Notes: generated by a model from the sequence alone, not told the origin. 64,000 nt of DNA from Bacillaceae bacterium OF18-1A (GCA_027694045.1 JAQEWB010000001.1:1346065-1410064), one strand, 5' to 3'. Shown: positions 8,479 to 17,194, counted from the first letter of the stretch. Numbers and translations: made by a program.

Positions 8479-8571
8479 TTATACACATAAATACAAAAAT
8501 CTTCCTAGAAGGATAAGTAAAATTAAACAAATACCTAATAACATATAATTTGAAATATGTACTTTCTTCAA
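8479..8571 (-). CDS. Putative 30-residue single-pass membrane peptide
   Basis: On the minus strand, GGAGTGG is followed at the correct spacing by TTG at 8571 and an open frame ending at TAA (8479-8481). The predicted peptide begins MKKVHISNYM and continues as one hydrophobic helix (LLGICLILLILLG) ending RFLYLCV. This is the usual form of Bacillus small membrane proteins. The plus-strand ORF across the same bases (8557-8760) has no ribosome site. The evidence is the ribosome site and composition only. Confidence 0.5.
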   Translation of the reverse strand: MKKVHISNYMLLGICLILLILLGRFLYLCV

Positions 8572-8717
8572 ATTGACCACTCCTATAACTGCGACTGTTA
8601 CCTTTATGATAACGAAAAAATAGTTGGCTTGCAGTTACAAAGTGCTAACAATGCAAAATCATTTATTACAAATTTTATCCTTATATTTCATTTCTTCGTA
8701 TATTCTATCGATTTAAC

Positions 8718-8747
8718 AAAAAAAGATGTCATATTGACATCTTTTTT
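8718..8747 (-). terminator. Terminator after the 75-residue protein gene
   Basis: AAAAAGATGTCA and TGACATCTTTTT form a 12-bp stem with a 3-nt loop; the T-run follows on the minus strand. Confidence 0.85.
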
Positions 8748-8973
8748 AGTGAAGAAGTGACCATCCCATAAAGTCTTCATGTACTTGGCACGCCCTCTTA
8801 TCATTTCGATCATATAATTCAGCATAACTATCTGTTTCTTCATCATAAGCCATTGTATAAATAATTTGGCCGTCTATTTCAACGGATAAAACGACTCCAC
8901 CTTTCATCTCTTCTACATGAATGATAGCATTCGCCGGAATTCTCATATCCGTCATTTTTATCGCATCTAACAA
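8746..8973 (-). CDS. Conserved small protein, unknown function
   Basis: This 75-residue protein starts at TTG 8973, about 9 bp after AGGGGG. The sequence shows two beta hairpins (RIPANAIIHVEEMKGGVVLSVEIDGQIIYTMAY) followed by an acidic helix and the ending CQVHEDFMGWSLLH. It has no signal peptide or membrane segment. It is divergent from the Crp/Fnr regulator gene and separated from it by 170 bp of AT-rich sequence that probably holds both promoters. I do not recognise the family. Confidence 0.72.
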   Translation of the reverse strand: MLDAIKMTDMRIPANAIIHVEEMKGGVVLSVEIDGQIIYTMAYDEETDSYAELYDRNDKRACQVHEDFMGWSLLH

Positions 8974-9143
8974 TATACTAAACCCCCTACAGCGTATTCA
9001 TTGCTAGTACTATTACACACTAAATAGTATACTACTGTAATAGCATACATTTCGTCAATGAATTTGCTGTTTAAATAGCATATTGTCTTTATACATATAC
9101 GCTACAATAGAAGAAATAGAAATGTTTAAATGGGGTGCTAACA

Positions 9144-9656
9144 TTGATTCTACACAAGGGAGATGTACTATTCCGTCAAGGTGAGGACGGTCCTTTATAT
9201 TTTATAAAAACAGGGCTATTAAAAGTGGTAAGACTGCAAGAAGATGGAACACCATTTTTATTCAACATTATCGTTCCAGGTGAAACGATACCTCACCATT
9301 CTTTAATTTCACCGAAGGAATACCACGGTACAGCTATCGCTTTAATAAAAACGGAAGTTGAACCTATTATGAGTAGTGAATGGTATGATAAACTTCAGGC
9401 GAACCCTGAATTCTATGCCGATATTGCTATGCAATTACAATCAAAGTTACGTATGATGCAACAACGCATCGACCAATTGACAACCGTCTCGCCGAAAGAA
9501 CGTCTTCATCGTTTACAAGAGTGGTTCACACTATATTTAGGTGATATTCCGATATATGAAATATTAACGCAATCTGAAATTGGTCAACTAATAGGTATAC
9601 GCCGTGAAACAGTAAACCGACTATTAAGAGAACAAATAAAAAACGAGGTAAAATAA
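9144..9656 (+). CDS. Crp/Fnr family transcription regulator
   Basis: The protein has 170 residues if started at TTG 9144, 8 bp after GGGG; the GTG at 9135 overlaps the ribosome site. The first 110 residues are a short cyclic-nucleotide-binding-like barrel (KGDVLFRQGEDGPLYFIKTGLLKV), followed by a dimer helix and a winged helix with LTQSEIGQLIGIRRETVNRLLRE. The recognition helix RRETVNR resembles that of Crp and Fnr, which read TGTGA half-sites. There is no Cys cluster, so it is not an iron-sulfur Fnr. It converges with hmp, whose upstream region carries a TGTGA-type palindrome, so hmp is a plausible target. Confidence 0.9.
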   Translation: MILHKGDVLFRQGEDGPLYFIKTGLLKVVRLQEDGTPFLFNIIVPGETIPHHSLISPKEYHGTAIALIKTEVEPIMSSEWYDKLQANPEFYADIAMQLQSKLRMMQQRIDQLTTVSPKERLHRLQEWFTLYLGDIPIYEILTQSEIGQLIGIRRETVNRLLREQIKNEVK

Positions 9657-9671
9657 ATACCTCGTTTTTTT
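9641..9671 (+). terminator. Terminator between the Crp/Fnr gene and hmp
   Basis: AAACGAGGTA pairs with TACCTCGTTT across the stop codon region and is followed by TTTTT. Confidence 0.85.
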
Positions 9672-9684
9672 GCTAGTTCAAACC

Positions 9685-10893
9685 CTATTGTAAGCTTGCT
9701 GCTGGACCGAAAAATTCATAATGAATATGTTCTTGTTTCACACCTAAATCAATTAATGCTGCATTTATATGCTTCATAAATGGTACTGGACCACAGAAAT
9801 AAAATTCTGCTTCCGTTGTTGGAATGATAGTTTGTAACCATTCTCCTTCAATGAAGCCTTCTTTATCAAAATTCTTCATTTCTATGTCTTTTTCAGTCGG
9901 AGCAGAATAACAAGTGTATGTTTTTACTTGCTCATATTCATTGTCTATCGCCTTAACATGTTCTTTCATTGCATGTGTATTACTATTTATCGCTGCATGA
10001 ACAAAACATACATTACGTTTTGAATCTTGTTCAATTAATGTATTTAACATACTCATCATTGGTGTAATACCTACTCCACCACTAATTAGGACAACAGGTA
10101 ATGTTGAATCCATATTTAGTACGAAATCTCCCGCTGGTGCGCTAACCGGTAATATAGCTCCTTCTTCTACATGCTCATGTAAGTAATTAGATACTTTACC
10201 ATCGGGTGTATCTACACCTTTTTCTTTCTTTACACTAATACGATAATATTCTTTTCCAGGAGCATCAGATAAGCTATATTGACGATTATGTGTATATGTT
10301 TCACCTTTAATATTGATTTGAATCGTTACATATTGTCCCGGGATGAATGAAGAAACTTTCCCACCATCTTCAGGCTTTAAATAAAATGATGTAATAACAT
10401 CGCTTTCCTTCACTTTTTTAACAACTACAAAGTTACGGAAATCTTTCCAGCCACCTTCTTGATGTGCAGCTTCTTCATACATTTCTGCTTCAATGCTTAT
10501 AAATGCATCAGCAATAACACCATAAGCTTCTCCCCATGCATTTAAAACTTCATCAGGTGCACCTGCAACCTCTTTAATCGCGCGTAGTAAACATGTTCCT
10601 ACAATCGGATAATGTTCCGCTTTAATTCCTAAACTTCTATGCTTATGGCCAATTTGTTTTACAACTGGAATAATCACTTCTAAATTATCAATGTACGTCG
10701 CAGCGGCATAAACAGCATTTGCTAACGCTTGTTGTTGTCTTCCCTTTTTCTGATTCGTATGGTTGAAAATATTTAATAACTCCGGATGTTCCGAAAATAA
10801 AATTTGATAAAATCTCGTTGTAATTTCAACGCCTTTTTCTTGTAATAATGGTACTGTTGACTTTACGATTTCGATTGTTTTTTCACTTAACAT
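9685..10893 (-). CDS. hmp: Flavohaemoprotein (nitric oxide dioxygenase)
   Basis: This 402-residue protein is the normal Hmp length. Residues about 1-140 are a globin domain (TRFYQILFSEHPELLNIF, proximal region KAEHYPIVGTCLLRAI), about 150-260 an FAD domain with RQYSLSDAPG, and about 265-400 an NAD domain with ISGGVGITPM and FYFCGPVPFM. The enzyme oxidises NO to nitrate using O2 and NADPH in the cytosol. The ATG at 10893 is preceded by GGAGTGGG. It is monocistronic, with a Crp/Fnr-type palindrome 63 bp upstream. Confidence 0.97.
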   Translation of the reverse strand: MLSEKTIEIVKSTVPLLQEKGVEITTRFYQILFSEHPELLNIFNHTNQKKGRQQQALANAVYAAATYIDNLEVIIPVVKQIGHKHRSLGIKAEHYPIVGTCLLRAIKEVAGAPDEVLNAWGEAYGVIADAFISIEAEMYEEAAHQEGGWKDFRNFVVVKKVKESDVITSFYLKPEDGGKVSSFIPGQYVTIQINIKGETYTHNRQYSLSDAPGKEYYRISVKKEKGVDTPDGKVSNYLHEHVEEGAILPVSAPAGDFVLNMDSTLPVVLISGGVGITPMMSMLNTLIEQDSKRNVCFVHAAINSNTHAMKEHVKAIDNEYEQVKTYTCYSAPTEKDIEMKNFDKEGFIEGEWLQTIIPTTEAEFYFCGPVPFMKHINAALIDLGVKQEHIHYEFFGPAASLQ

Positions 10894-10955
10894 TGTTATC
10901 CCACTCCTCTATTTCCTTAACTGTTTTTAGTTTAACTCAATTACACCATATGTAT

Positions 10956-10971
10956 TGTGATTTTAATCACT
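10956..10971 (-). promoter_or_regulatory. Candidate Crp/Fnr-type operator upstream of hmp
   Basis: TGTGATTTTAATCACT matches the TGTGA-N6-TCACA consensus at 9 of 10 fixed positions. It lies 63 bp before the hmp start codon. A regulator of the matching family is encoded just beyond the hmp stop codon. The assignment is inference from the motif. Confidence 0.6.
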
Positions 10972-11020
10972 ATTAACACTGTGTTTTTGTGAAAAATATA
11001 TGAACATTGCACTTCCAAAA

Positions 11021-11056
11021 GAAAATAAGCTAACTAGAATGCTAGCTAGCTTATCA
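11021..11056 (-). terminator. Terminator of the 172-residue membrane protein gene
   Basis: ATAAGCTAACTAG and CTAGCTAGCTTAT form a stem of 12 pairs in 13; the minus strand continues into TTTTC. Confidence 0.8.
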
Positions 11057-11572
11057 TTTTGCTTGTATAGCTTCTTCAACTACTTTTATATCTTTCCCAT
11101 CTCCAAACTCTGTATACCCCCAGATATTCGTTTCACCTCTATATTTATTCACAATAATATCCAAGTCATGATATACACGATGAGCATAAACGACATACTC
11201 AATATTTTGAAGTTCCACACCTTTTTTTGCAATTTCATAGCTTCTATTCACATCACGTTGTATCTTTTCATTTTTTACTTCTTTATGTATATTTTTTAAA
11301 GATGATTCTTGTTTTTGAAACCACTGTTTAAATTGACTCCAGTCTCCGTCTGTATACTTTTCTGCTTTACCATAGTTCAAAAAATCATTATAACTTTCAT
11401 GTGTTGTGCGAATAAAATCAAGTGCTTTTTTCTTCTCCTGTACTTCTTCTACTTGAATTGTTGCATTTACCCCAGCAGGCTTATTCGCATAGTGCAATAA
11501 CACTTTCATCAGACTATAACTCGCAATGATCATCACAATAATAACACCGAAAAATTTTAGAATTTTTTTCAT
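11054..11572 (-). CDS. Membrane-anchored extracytoplasmic protein, unknown function
   Basis: The protein has 172 residues from the ATG at 11572, which has AAAGGAG 8 bp upstream; the longer in-frame extension to 11671 lacks a site. A lysine-rich start and one hydrophobic segment (about 7-25, GVIIVMIIASYSLMKVLL) anchor an otherwise helical, charged exterior domain (KALDFIRTTHESYNDFLNYG, WSQFKQWFQKQESSLKNIHKE). It has no cysteine lipobox. It is 115 bp downstream of the M50 protease gene on the same strand and could share its transcript. Family not recognised. Confidence 0.72.
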   Translation of the reverse strand: MKKILKFFGVIIVMIIASYSLMKVLLHYANKPAGVNATIQVEEVQEKKKALDFIRTTHESYNDFLNYGKAEKYTDGDWSQFKQWFQKQESSLKNIHKEVKNEKIQRDVNRSYEIAKKGVELQNIEYVVYAHRVYHDLDIIVNKYRGETNIWGYTEFGDGKDIKVVEEAIQAK

Positions 11573-11686
11573 ATACAGAACTCCTTTTCTACTATGAATA
11601 TTACAATGAAGTGTTACACTTGTAACATTCTCTCGCAAAAATGTAATTCCTGTATAAATTCTTCCTATCATTTCGACACTATTTTT

Positions 11687-12784
11687 CTACATATTTCTCC
11701 TTGGTAAATGTTCTTGTAAAACAATATACCCTTCATAGGCTGTGTAACCAAGTATAGCCATTAATCCGATATAACAAGCAAATACTATCCACTTCGTTTT
11801 CGTATCAACTTTATAATAGTTTTCTTGTTGTCTCTTTTCCGTTTCCCATTCATTTAATTTTCTTTCTGATACTTCAAATGCTTCTCTTATATGGATTGTA
11901 TATGTTTCTTGTTCATCCTCATATGGTACGTAATCCAGCGGCTCAAACTTTGGTAAAAGATATTCTAGTACATCAATCTTTTGAAGTTCTCCTATTTTTA
12001 ATTCTTTCTCCCGCTCTCTTTGCCTTAATACATTCAGCTCATGATGCATCATGTATATAGTTCGATGCACAGCACCAGTTTCTTTTAATTCTTCTTCAAG
12101 CTTAGCAATATATTCTTTCATTCCATCAATTCTATATCCTAATTGCTTAATTGGTTCATCTCGCTTTATAACTCTATATAGCTCCATACAGCCTATAATA
12201 ACAATAAATCCTCCTAAAATACTTTTAAAGTAAATGGAATAACCGAGCAGTAAAACAAGCCCTGCTCCCCAAATTTTCGTACTTACAACTGAGATAATTC
12301 GTCCACCATCTAATGGTGAAACTGGAATTAAGTTAAAGAAATTAATCATACTTCCAAGCAAAATAATAAGAGCCCAAAACGGTTCTTTCGTTAGTATATA
12401 TAGTGGAATAGCTGGTAAAAATGAAAGCAATCCGAAGAGAGGCCCCATATACGCGATGTAAGCTTCATCCTTTGCATTTTTCGGCATCTCTTTCATCCCG
12501 ATAAGAGCCCCCATAAACGGAATAAAGATTGCTGGCGATGTTGGTATACCTTTTCTTTTTGCTGCCCACAAGTGTCCCATCTCATGAACAAACAATAGAT
12601 AAACAAGTGCGACTCCAAATTTCCATCCATACATAACTGCGTATGCACCAAGCGACAGAAACATACTAAATACTGTTGAGAATTTTGCTAATTTAAAAAT
12701 TGCAAATACCCATTTTAACTTTGATAGTAAAAATAATCCTATTGCAACAATAATTCCCCATAATCCTTTTTTATTATTTTTCAT
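11687..12784 (-). CDS. Site-2 protease family (M50) membrane metallopeptidase
   Basis: The protein has 365 residues from the ATG at 12784, with AAAGGAG 6 bp upstream; the 12-residue extension to 12820 is rejected. It has several membrane helices in the first 210 residues, the zinc motif HEMGHLWAAK near residue 69 and the second metal site in NLIPVSPLDGGR near 155, both complete. A long cytosolic coiled region (about 220-330) follows, then a C-terminal helix (WIVFACYIGLMAILGYTAY). Such proteases cut within the membrane, often releasing regulators. No anti-sigma factor or obvious substrate is adjacent, so the target is unknown. Confidence 0.9.
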   Translation of the reverse strand: MKNNKKGLWGIIVAIGLFLLSKLKWVFAIFKLAKFSTVFSMFLSLGAYAVMYGWKFGVALVYLLFVHEMGHLWAAKRKGIPTSPAIFIPFMGALIGMKEMPKNAKDEAYIAYMGPLFGLLSFLPAIPLYILTKEPFWALIILLGSMINFFNLIPVSPLDGGRIISVVSTKIWGAGLVLLLGYSIYFKSILGGFIVIIGCMELYRVIKRDEPIKQLGYRIDGMKEYIAKLEEELKETGAVHRTIYMMHHELNVLRQREREKELKIGELQKIDVLEYLLPKFEPLDYVPYEDEQETYTIHIREAFEVSERKLNEWETEKRQQENYYKVDTKTKWIVFACYIGLMAILGYTAYEGYIVLQEHLPRRNM

Positions 12785-12924
12785 ATCCCTCTCCTTTACT
12801 GAGCCATATGCACTCATCAAAATTCATTCTTTTTTCTATTATGACATATTTTTTTCTATTGTTAGAAATAATGTTTATTTAATCCATTTTTAGCCAAAAA
12901 TATAAATGAAAGGAGGTATATACA

Positions 12925-13122
12925 ATGAAATTACAATCTCTTATGATAGGAGCTCTATCGTTTTTAGCTTCAACTCTTATTTTTTATACAGTTAGCTATT
13001 TATTATTATTAGATTGGTTGCCAAATCACTTATTCATCGCTCTTATCATTCTTTCCGCTCTTATGATTTCTTTTCTTATTACACGAAAATCAATGAATGA
13101 GCCATCTGCGAAAGCAAAATAA
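12925..13122 (+). CDS. Small two-helix membrane protein
   Basis: This 65-residue protein is preceded by an excellent AAAGGAGG site. Two hydrophobic helices (about 7-29 and 36-53) are joined by a short LDWLPNH turn, with a basic, polar tail (TRKSMNEPSAKAK). It is divergent from the M50 protease gene and closed by its own terminator. Function unknown. Confidence 0.8.
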   Translation: MKLQSLMIGALSFLASTLIFYTVSYLLLLDWLPNHLFIALIILSALMISFLITRKSMNEPSAKAK

Positions 13123-13154
13123 TAGAGAGGGGTATTCTTTCCCCTCTCTATTAT
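13119..13154 (+). terminator. Terminator after the small membrane protein gene
   Basis: AATAGAGAGGGG and CCCCTCTCTATT form a 12-bp stem with an 8-nt loop. The T-tract is short. Confidence 0.8.
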
Positions 13155-13184
13155 CATTTCCTAGGAAAAGCCATATCGTCTTTA

Positions 13185-13277
13185 CAATTCACACTGATCC
13201 TGGATTCTTGCCCAATTGGTGTGACTCGTAATCAATGCGGATGAATCTTCCCCACCTATTAAAATTTCACTTTATCT
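13185..13277 (-). repeat. Dispersed B. cereus-type repeat, copy B (degenerate)
   Basis: On the minus strand the segment begins ATAAAGTGAAATTTTAATAGG and then GTGGGGAAGATTCATCCGCA, GATTACGAGTCACACCAATT and GGGCAAGAATCCAGGATC. It shares its first part with copies A, C and D and the general order of segments with A. It abuts and slightly overlaps the 3' end of the lipoprotein gene. Confidence 0.55.
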
Positions 13278-14123
13278 TTGTAAATTCATTTTTTCACCAT
13301 ACTCTTTAACAATTTGAATTATATTTTGGAAAACACCTATTTTTTCTTTTTTATTATTTAATATTTTCAAATCATAATTTTCATAATATGTTTCAAATGA
13401 TTTTAATTGTGCTTCTGAAGCACTTTTTACTGGAACAGTAGCCTGCACTTCATACTGTTTATATCCTTCTTTTACTTTTCCACCTAAAATCATTTCACTC
13501 TCTTTTGCTCCAATTAATTTTTGAACTTTTTCTGGAAAAATCAATTGCAAATAATAGTCTTGTTCTTTTGCTAACTTATTGTATAGCGATTGTGAAATTG
13601 TGTAACGCACTGTATAATTCATTTTTTGATCACCAGCCTTAATATGAAACGCAGTAATCTGCAAGTCTTTTTTTGTTACCTCTGTTAAAGCACCTGCCTC
13701 TTCTTCACCTTCTTGTTCTTCTGAAATCTTTGGAAATATAGCCAAAAGTGTTTCCGTATCTTTTTCATTCAACATATACATAGCATCCTTATATTGCAAC
13801 CAGCCTCGTCGATCTTCTCCTCTTAGCCATGCATAATACGTCTCTTTTTTTCCATTACGACTAATTTGCATTTCATACTCCGGTTCGCCAAAACTGCCTG
13901 TTACATTTTGTTTTTCTGCTTTATTTATTATATCTATTACTAACTTAGTTTCTGATTCCTTTAATTTCTTTTCTTTATGTTTTTTTGATATAACAGTTAT
14001 CCCTGTTGTTTCTTTCACTTCATTCACCGTCTCTTCTACTTGTTTTGTCTCTTTCTTCTGTTCAGCTTGCCCACACGCTGCGAGTAAAATCACTAATAAA
14101 AATATGACGTATTTTCCTTTCAA
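13272..14123 (-). CDS. Lipoprotein, unknown function
   Basis: The protein has 283 residues from the TTG at 14123, which follows AAAAGGAGA. The longer frame reaching 14,291 overlaps the divergent methyltransferase gene and is not credible. The first 20 residues are a lipoprotein signal (MKGKYVIFLLVILLAACGQ) with a lipobox ending in Cys near 17, so it is lipid-anchored outside the cell. The mature part starts with a charged EQKKETKQVEETVNEVKE stretch, then a mixed domain with a WLRGEDRRGWLQYKDAMYML segment. It belongs to no family I can name; it is monocistronic. Confidence 0.82.
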   Translation of the reverse strand: MKGKYVIFLLVILLAACGQAEQKKETKQVEETVNEVKETTGITVISKKHKEKKLKESETKLVIDIINKAEKQNVTGSFGEPEYEMQISRNGKKETYYAWLRGEDRRGWLQYKDAMYMLNEKDTETLLAIFPKISEEQEGEEEAGALTEVTKKDLQITAFHIKAGDQKMNYTVRYTISQSLYNKLAKEQDYYLQLIFPEKVQKLIGAKESEMILGGKVKEGYKQYEVQATVPVKSASEAQLKSFETYYENYDLKILNNKKEKIGVFQNIIQIVKEYGEKMNLQR

Positions 14124-14231
14124 GTTAATTCTCCTTTTCCAATAAGAAATTCTTATAGTAGTCATACATAAAACAAAAACGTTGCATGATAAATAATACG
14201 CTATACTATACACTGAAGGGGGGATTTTACA

Positions 14232-15008
14232 ATGTCCATTAATTTTCATGATGCACATAATAAGTATACGTACTCCACTCGTAATGCCCATATTTCATGG
14301 AACAAAATGATAAACAACATTGTAAATGTACAAAACAAACAAGTAATTGATATAGGCTGTGGTGGTGGAATTTACACGAAAGAGCTCGCTCTTATGGGAG
14401 CTAAAAATGTTATCGGCCTTGATTTTTCAAAAGAAATATTAAACGCTGCAAAAGAAAATTGTAGTGATTTTCCAAACATTTCATTTATTCACAGTGACGC
14501 ACATCATATCCCATACCATAACGAGACATTCGACATTGTTATTTCGCGCGCAGTTATTCATCATTTACAAGACATTCCTACCTTTTTACGCGAGGCTTCT
14601 CGCATATTAAAGAAAAACGGTGTACTTATTTTGCAAGATCGAACCATCGAAGATTGTACAGTCCCAGGAAGTCCTGAACATATTCGTGGATATTTTTTTT
14701 CAGTGTTTCCAAAGCTCATTGAAACCGAATCAAAAAGAAGACCAAAAACTACTACTATACAGAAAGAATTACAAAAACTTCCTCTCCACGTGTTACCTAG
14801 CCAAACCGAATGGGAGGTGCGGAAAATACATGATTCTATAGAAGCTTTGCTACTAGATTTATCTCCTCGAACCGGAAGATCCATTCTATACGAATTAACA
14901 GATCATGACCTTTCTCAACTTCTTCAGCATATCCAAATCGCATTACAAAACACCTCTCCTATTATCGAAAGAGATCGGTGGACAATTTGGAGCGGCAGAA
15001 AACTGTAA
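14232..15008 (+). CDS. Class I SAM-dependent methyltransferase
   Basis: This 258-residue protein has GAAGGGGGG upstream of its ATG. It has the Rossmann methyltransferase motifs: VIDIGCGGGIYTKELALMG (motif I, SAM binding), VIGLDFSKEIL (motif II acid), HSDAHHIPYHNETFDIVISR and a post-motif HHLQDIPTFLREASRILKKNG. It falls in the Methyltransf_11/25 group, which includes small-molecule methylases such as those of menaquinone and antibiotic pathways. The substrate is unknown. It is divergent from the lipoprotein gene and ends in a strong terminator. Confidence 0.9.
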   Translation: MSINFHDAHNKYTYSTRNAHISWNKMINNIVNVQNKQVIDIGCGGGIYTKELALMGAKNVIGLDFSKEILNAAKENCSDFPNISFIHSDAHHIPYHNETFDIVISRAVIHHLQDIPTFLREASRILKKNGVLILQDRTIEDCTVPGSPEHIRGYFFSVFPKLIETESKRRPKTTTIQKELQKLPLHVLPSQTEWEVRKIHDSIEALLLDLSPRTGRSILYELTDHDLSQLLQHIQIALQNTSPIIERDRWTIWSGRKL

Positions 15009-15009
15009 G

Positions 15010-15048
15010 GAAGGAAGCCTCACAAATGAATGTGAGGCTTCCTTCTTT
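15010..15048 (+). terminator. Terminator after the methyltransferase gene
   Basis: GAAGGAAGCCTCACA and TGTGAGGCTTCCTTC form a 15-bp stem, followed by TTTC. It may also serve the convergent small gene. Confidence 0.9.
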
Positions 15049-15257
15049 CATAATCTAATTTTGCAACACTCTTGATATCCTCCACTTCTGGCTTGTGCAC
15101 TTCCGCACTTCGGACATACTAAATATCTAGACTGATTTGTCAACAAACTACCTTTTTGAAAGAGTAAAACTTCTGCTTGTTTAAACGAACGCGAATAATA
15201 TAACCACATAAAACCAATTATAGCAATAATGCCAAATAATACTCCCATCGCAAGCAT
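15048..15257 (-). CDS. Small membrane protein with a CxxC zinc-ribbon-like tail
   Basis: The protein has 69 residues from the ATG at 15257, 6 bp after AAAGAGGTG. One transmembrane helix (about 4-22) is followed by a cytosolic part containing YLVCPKCGSAQARSGGYQECC, which has two cysteine pairs that could bind one zinc. There is no partner gene nearby. Function unknown. Confidence 0.72.
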   Translation of the reverse strand: MLAMGVLFGIIAIIGFMWLYYSRSFKQAEVLLFQKGSLLTNQSRYLVCPKCGSAQARSGGYQECCKIRL

Positions 15258-15509
15258 TTCAGTCACCTCTTTTGGTTTGTTCTTTCCAGCAAGTGGATTG
15301 TTGTATTATTCTCTATGAATTCAAATAATACCTTCTTTACTCCTATAAATATCCACTTTTCTCCGTAAACTTTACAATTTATCATTCATTTTACAATAAC
15401 GAATATTAGCTTCAATATTTTCACACATGAATATATCTTCAAAAAACATATTGACTTTCTAAAAAAAACATGCAACAATACTGTCAGAATACTTGAATAA
15501 AAATTCATT

Positions 15510-15776
15510 GACGAGAACGAGTACGTTATAGAACTGTTCACCAGAGAGTTGGCGATTTGCTGAAAGCCAATGTTCAGTGCATAACCGAAAATCATCTCCG
15601 AGAAGTAGAACCGAATGCTACAGTAAGTTCTTACCGGCTGTCCTCCGTTACAAGGAACACGTATCATGTTGTACGTTGCAAAGCCGTATACATATAGATT
15701 CATTTCTGCATGTATAAATTAGGGTGGTATCGCGGGTAAATATAACTCGTCCCTTTCTTTAGGGACGAGTTTTTTG
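15510..15776 (+). promoter_or_regulatory. T-box riboswitch, Ile specifier (ATC), controlling brnQ
   Basis: The leader has the AGAGAG element of stem I (15543-15548), a specifier region GAAAATCATCTCCGAG in which ATC occupies 15591-15593, the T-box AGGGTGGTATCGCGG at 15721-15735 and a terminator AACTCGTCCCT/AGGGACGAGTT with a T-run (15743-15776). The same frame (codon, six bases, GAG) gives TGG and ATC in the two other T-boxes of this window. Uncharged tRNA-Ile would stabilise the antiterminator and permit brnQ transcription. The region 15258-15510 holds no gene; a -35-like TTGACT lies at 15451. Confidence 0.92.
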
Positions 15777-15811
15777 TGTTCTTACAATGAATTTAAAAAG
15801 GAGGAAAAACA

Positions 15812-17167
15812 ATGAACACTGTATCAAAAAAACATATTTTTTCCACGGGTCTTATGCTATTTTCTTTATTTTTTGGGGCAGGTAATTTAATTTTCCCTCC
15901 CATGCTTGGACAAAATGCGGGTGAAAACTTTTTACCTGCAATGATTGGATTTTTACTAACAGGAGTCGGCTTACCATTATTAACTGTTATTGCAATTTCT
16001 TTATCAGGTAACGGTATGCAGCAACTCGCAAGTCATGTTCACCCATTATTCGGAATTTTCTTTACTGTAGTTGTATACATCGCAATCGGTCCATCTATGG
16101 GTATTCCACGCGTCGCTAACGTCGCCTATGAAATGGGAATCAGTTCTTTCTTACCTGAAACAATGCGTTCTAGCAATCTAGCACTATTTTTATACACAGT
16201 TATCTTCTTTTCTATCGTATTTTGGCTTAGTTTAAATCCATCTAAACTGGTCGATCGTATTGGAAATATATTAACTCCTATTTTATTACTCTCTATTTTC
16301 TTATTATTTGTGAAAAGTGTATTTACACCACTCGGACAATCAGGACCAGCAATGCAAGAGTATCAAGCTTCTCCAATCTTCAAAGGTTTTATGGAAGGAT
16401 ACTTAACGATGGATACCATTTCAGCGCTTGCATTTGGAATTATCGTTGTAAATGCCATCCGCTCTAAAGGTGTAAATGATCGCAAATCCATTGCTATCGC
16501 AACAGCAAAAGCAGGGCTTATTGCCGCTACTGGGCTCGTACTTGTATATGGTGCACTTGGTTGGCTTGGCGCAACTAGCATTTCTCTCGGATACGCAAAA
16601 AATGGCGGACAATTACTAACTGTTATCGTACAACAGTTATTCGGTCCATATGGTCTACTTTTACTATCTCTTATCGTTACACTTGCTTGCTTAACGACAT
16701 GTGTTGGACTTGTATCTGCATGCAGTCAATATTTCTCAACATTATTAACTAAATTTTCTTACAAAACTTTCGCCAGCATCATTTGTTTTTTAGGACTACT
16801 AGTTGCCAACTTAGGTTTAACAAAAATCATTGCAATTTCTATTCCTATTTTACTTGTTGTATATCCAATTGCGATTGTACTCGTTCTACTATCACTACTT
16901 CATAAATATTTTGGTGGATATCGTTCTGTTTATGTAGGTGCTTTAATTGGAGCTGCAACGGTAAGTGTATTTGATGGATTAAAACAAGGAGAAATTCCTG
17001 TTTCATTTATTACGTCTTATTTTGAATTTATTCCTTTATATAAAGAAGGGATTGGCTGGCTAATACCAGCATTAGCTGGAGCCCTTATCGGTCTTACAAT
17101 CGCTAAACTAAGCGGCGCAAAAAAAGTTCCATTAACAACGGAGTCACATAAAATAAAAGCATCTTAA
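15812..17167 (+). CDS. brnQ: Branched-chain amino acid transporter BrnQ
   Basis: A 451-residue membrane protein with about 12 helices. It begins with the LIVCS-family pattern FSTGLMLFSLFFGAGNLIFPP and contains VANVAYEMG and the conserved LACLTTCVGLVSACSQYF segment. It is a Na+- or H+-coupled importer of isoleucine, leucine and valine. AAGGAGG lies upstream of the ATG. The Ile T-box directly before it makes isoleucine the physiological signal, which fits its role and links it to the Ile T-box of the ilv-leu operon in this window. It ends at its own terminator. Confidence 0.96.
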   Translation: MNTVSKKHIFSTGLMLFSLFFGAGNLIFPPMLGQNAGENFLPAMIGFLLTGVGLPLLTVIAISLSGNGMQQLASHVHPLFGIFFTVVVYIAIGPSMGIPRVANVAYEMGISSFLPETMRSSNLALFLYTVIFFSIVFWLSLNPSKLVDRIGNILTPILLLSIFLLFVKSVFTPLGQSGPAMQEYQASPIFKGFMEGYLTMDTISALAFGIIVVNAIRSKGVNDRKSIAIATAKAGLIAATGLVLVYGALGWLGATSISLGYAKNGGQLLTVIVQQLFGPYGLLLLSLIVTLACLTTCVGLVSACSQYFSTLLTKFSYKTFASIICFLGLLVANLGLTKIIAISIPILLVVYPIAIVLVLLSLLHKYFGGYRSVYVGALIGAATVSVFDGLKQGEIPVSFITSYFEFIPLYKEGIGWLIPALAGALIGLTIAKLSGAKKVPLTTESHKIKAS

Positions 17168-17194
17168 AAAGAACTCCCTGTTGGGAGTTCTTTT
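17166..17194. terminator. Terminator between brnQ and the convergent small gene
   Basis: AAAGAACTCCC and GGGAGTTCTTT form an 11-bp stem with a 4-nt loop. Adenines on the left and thymines on the right allow use from both sides. Confidence 0.85.

Noticed and set aside
8557..8760. 67-residue plus-strand ORF
   Set aside because: No ribosome site, low-complexity composition, and it runs through the terminator of the convergent gene.
14124..14291. N-terminal extension of the lipoprotein frame across the methyltransferase start
   Set aside because: No ribosome site; a TTG start with AAAAGGAGA at 14,123 gives a perfect lipoprotein signal, and the extension would overlap the divergent gene.
15386..15703. 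105-residue minus-strand ORF
   Set aside because: It lies on the complement of the brnQ T-box leader, whose conserved elements explain the sequence.
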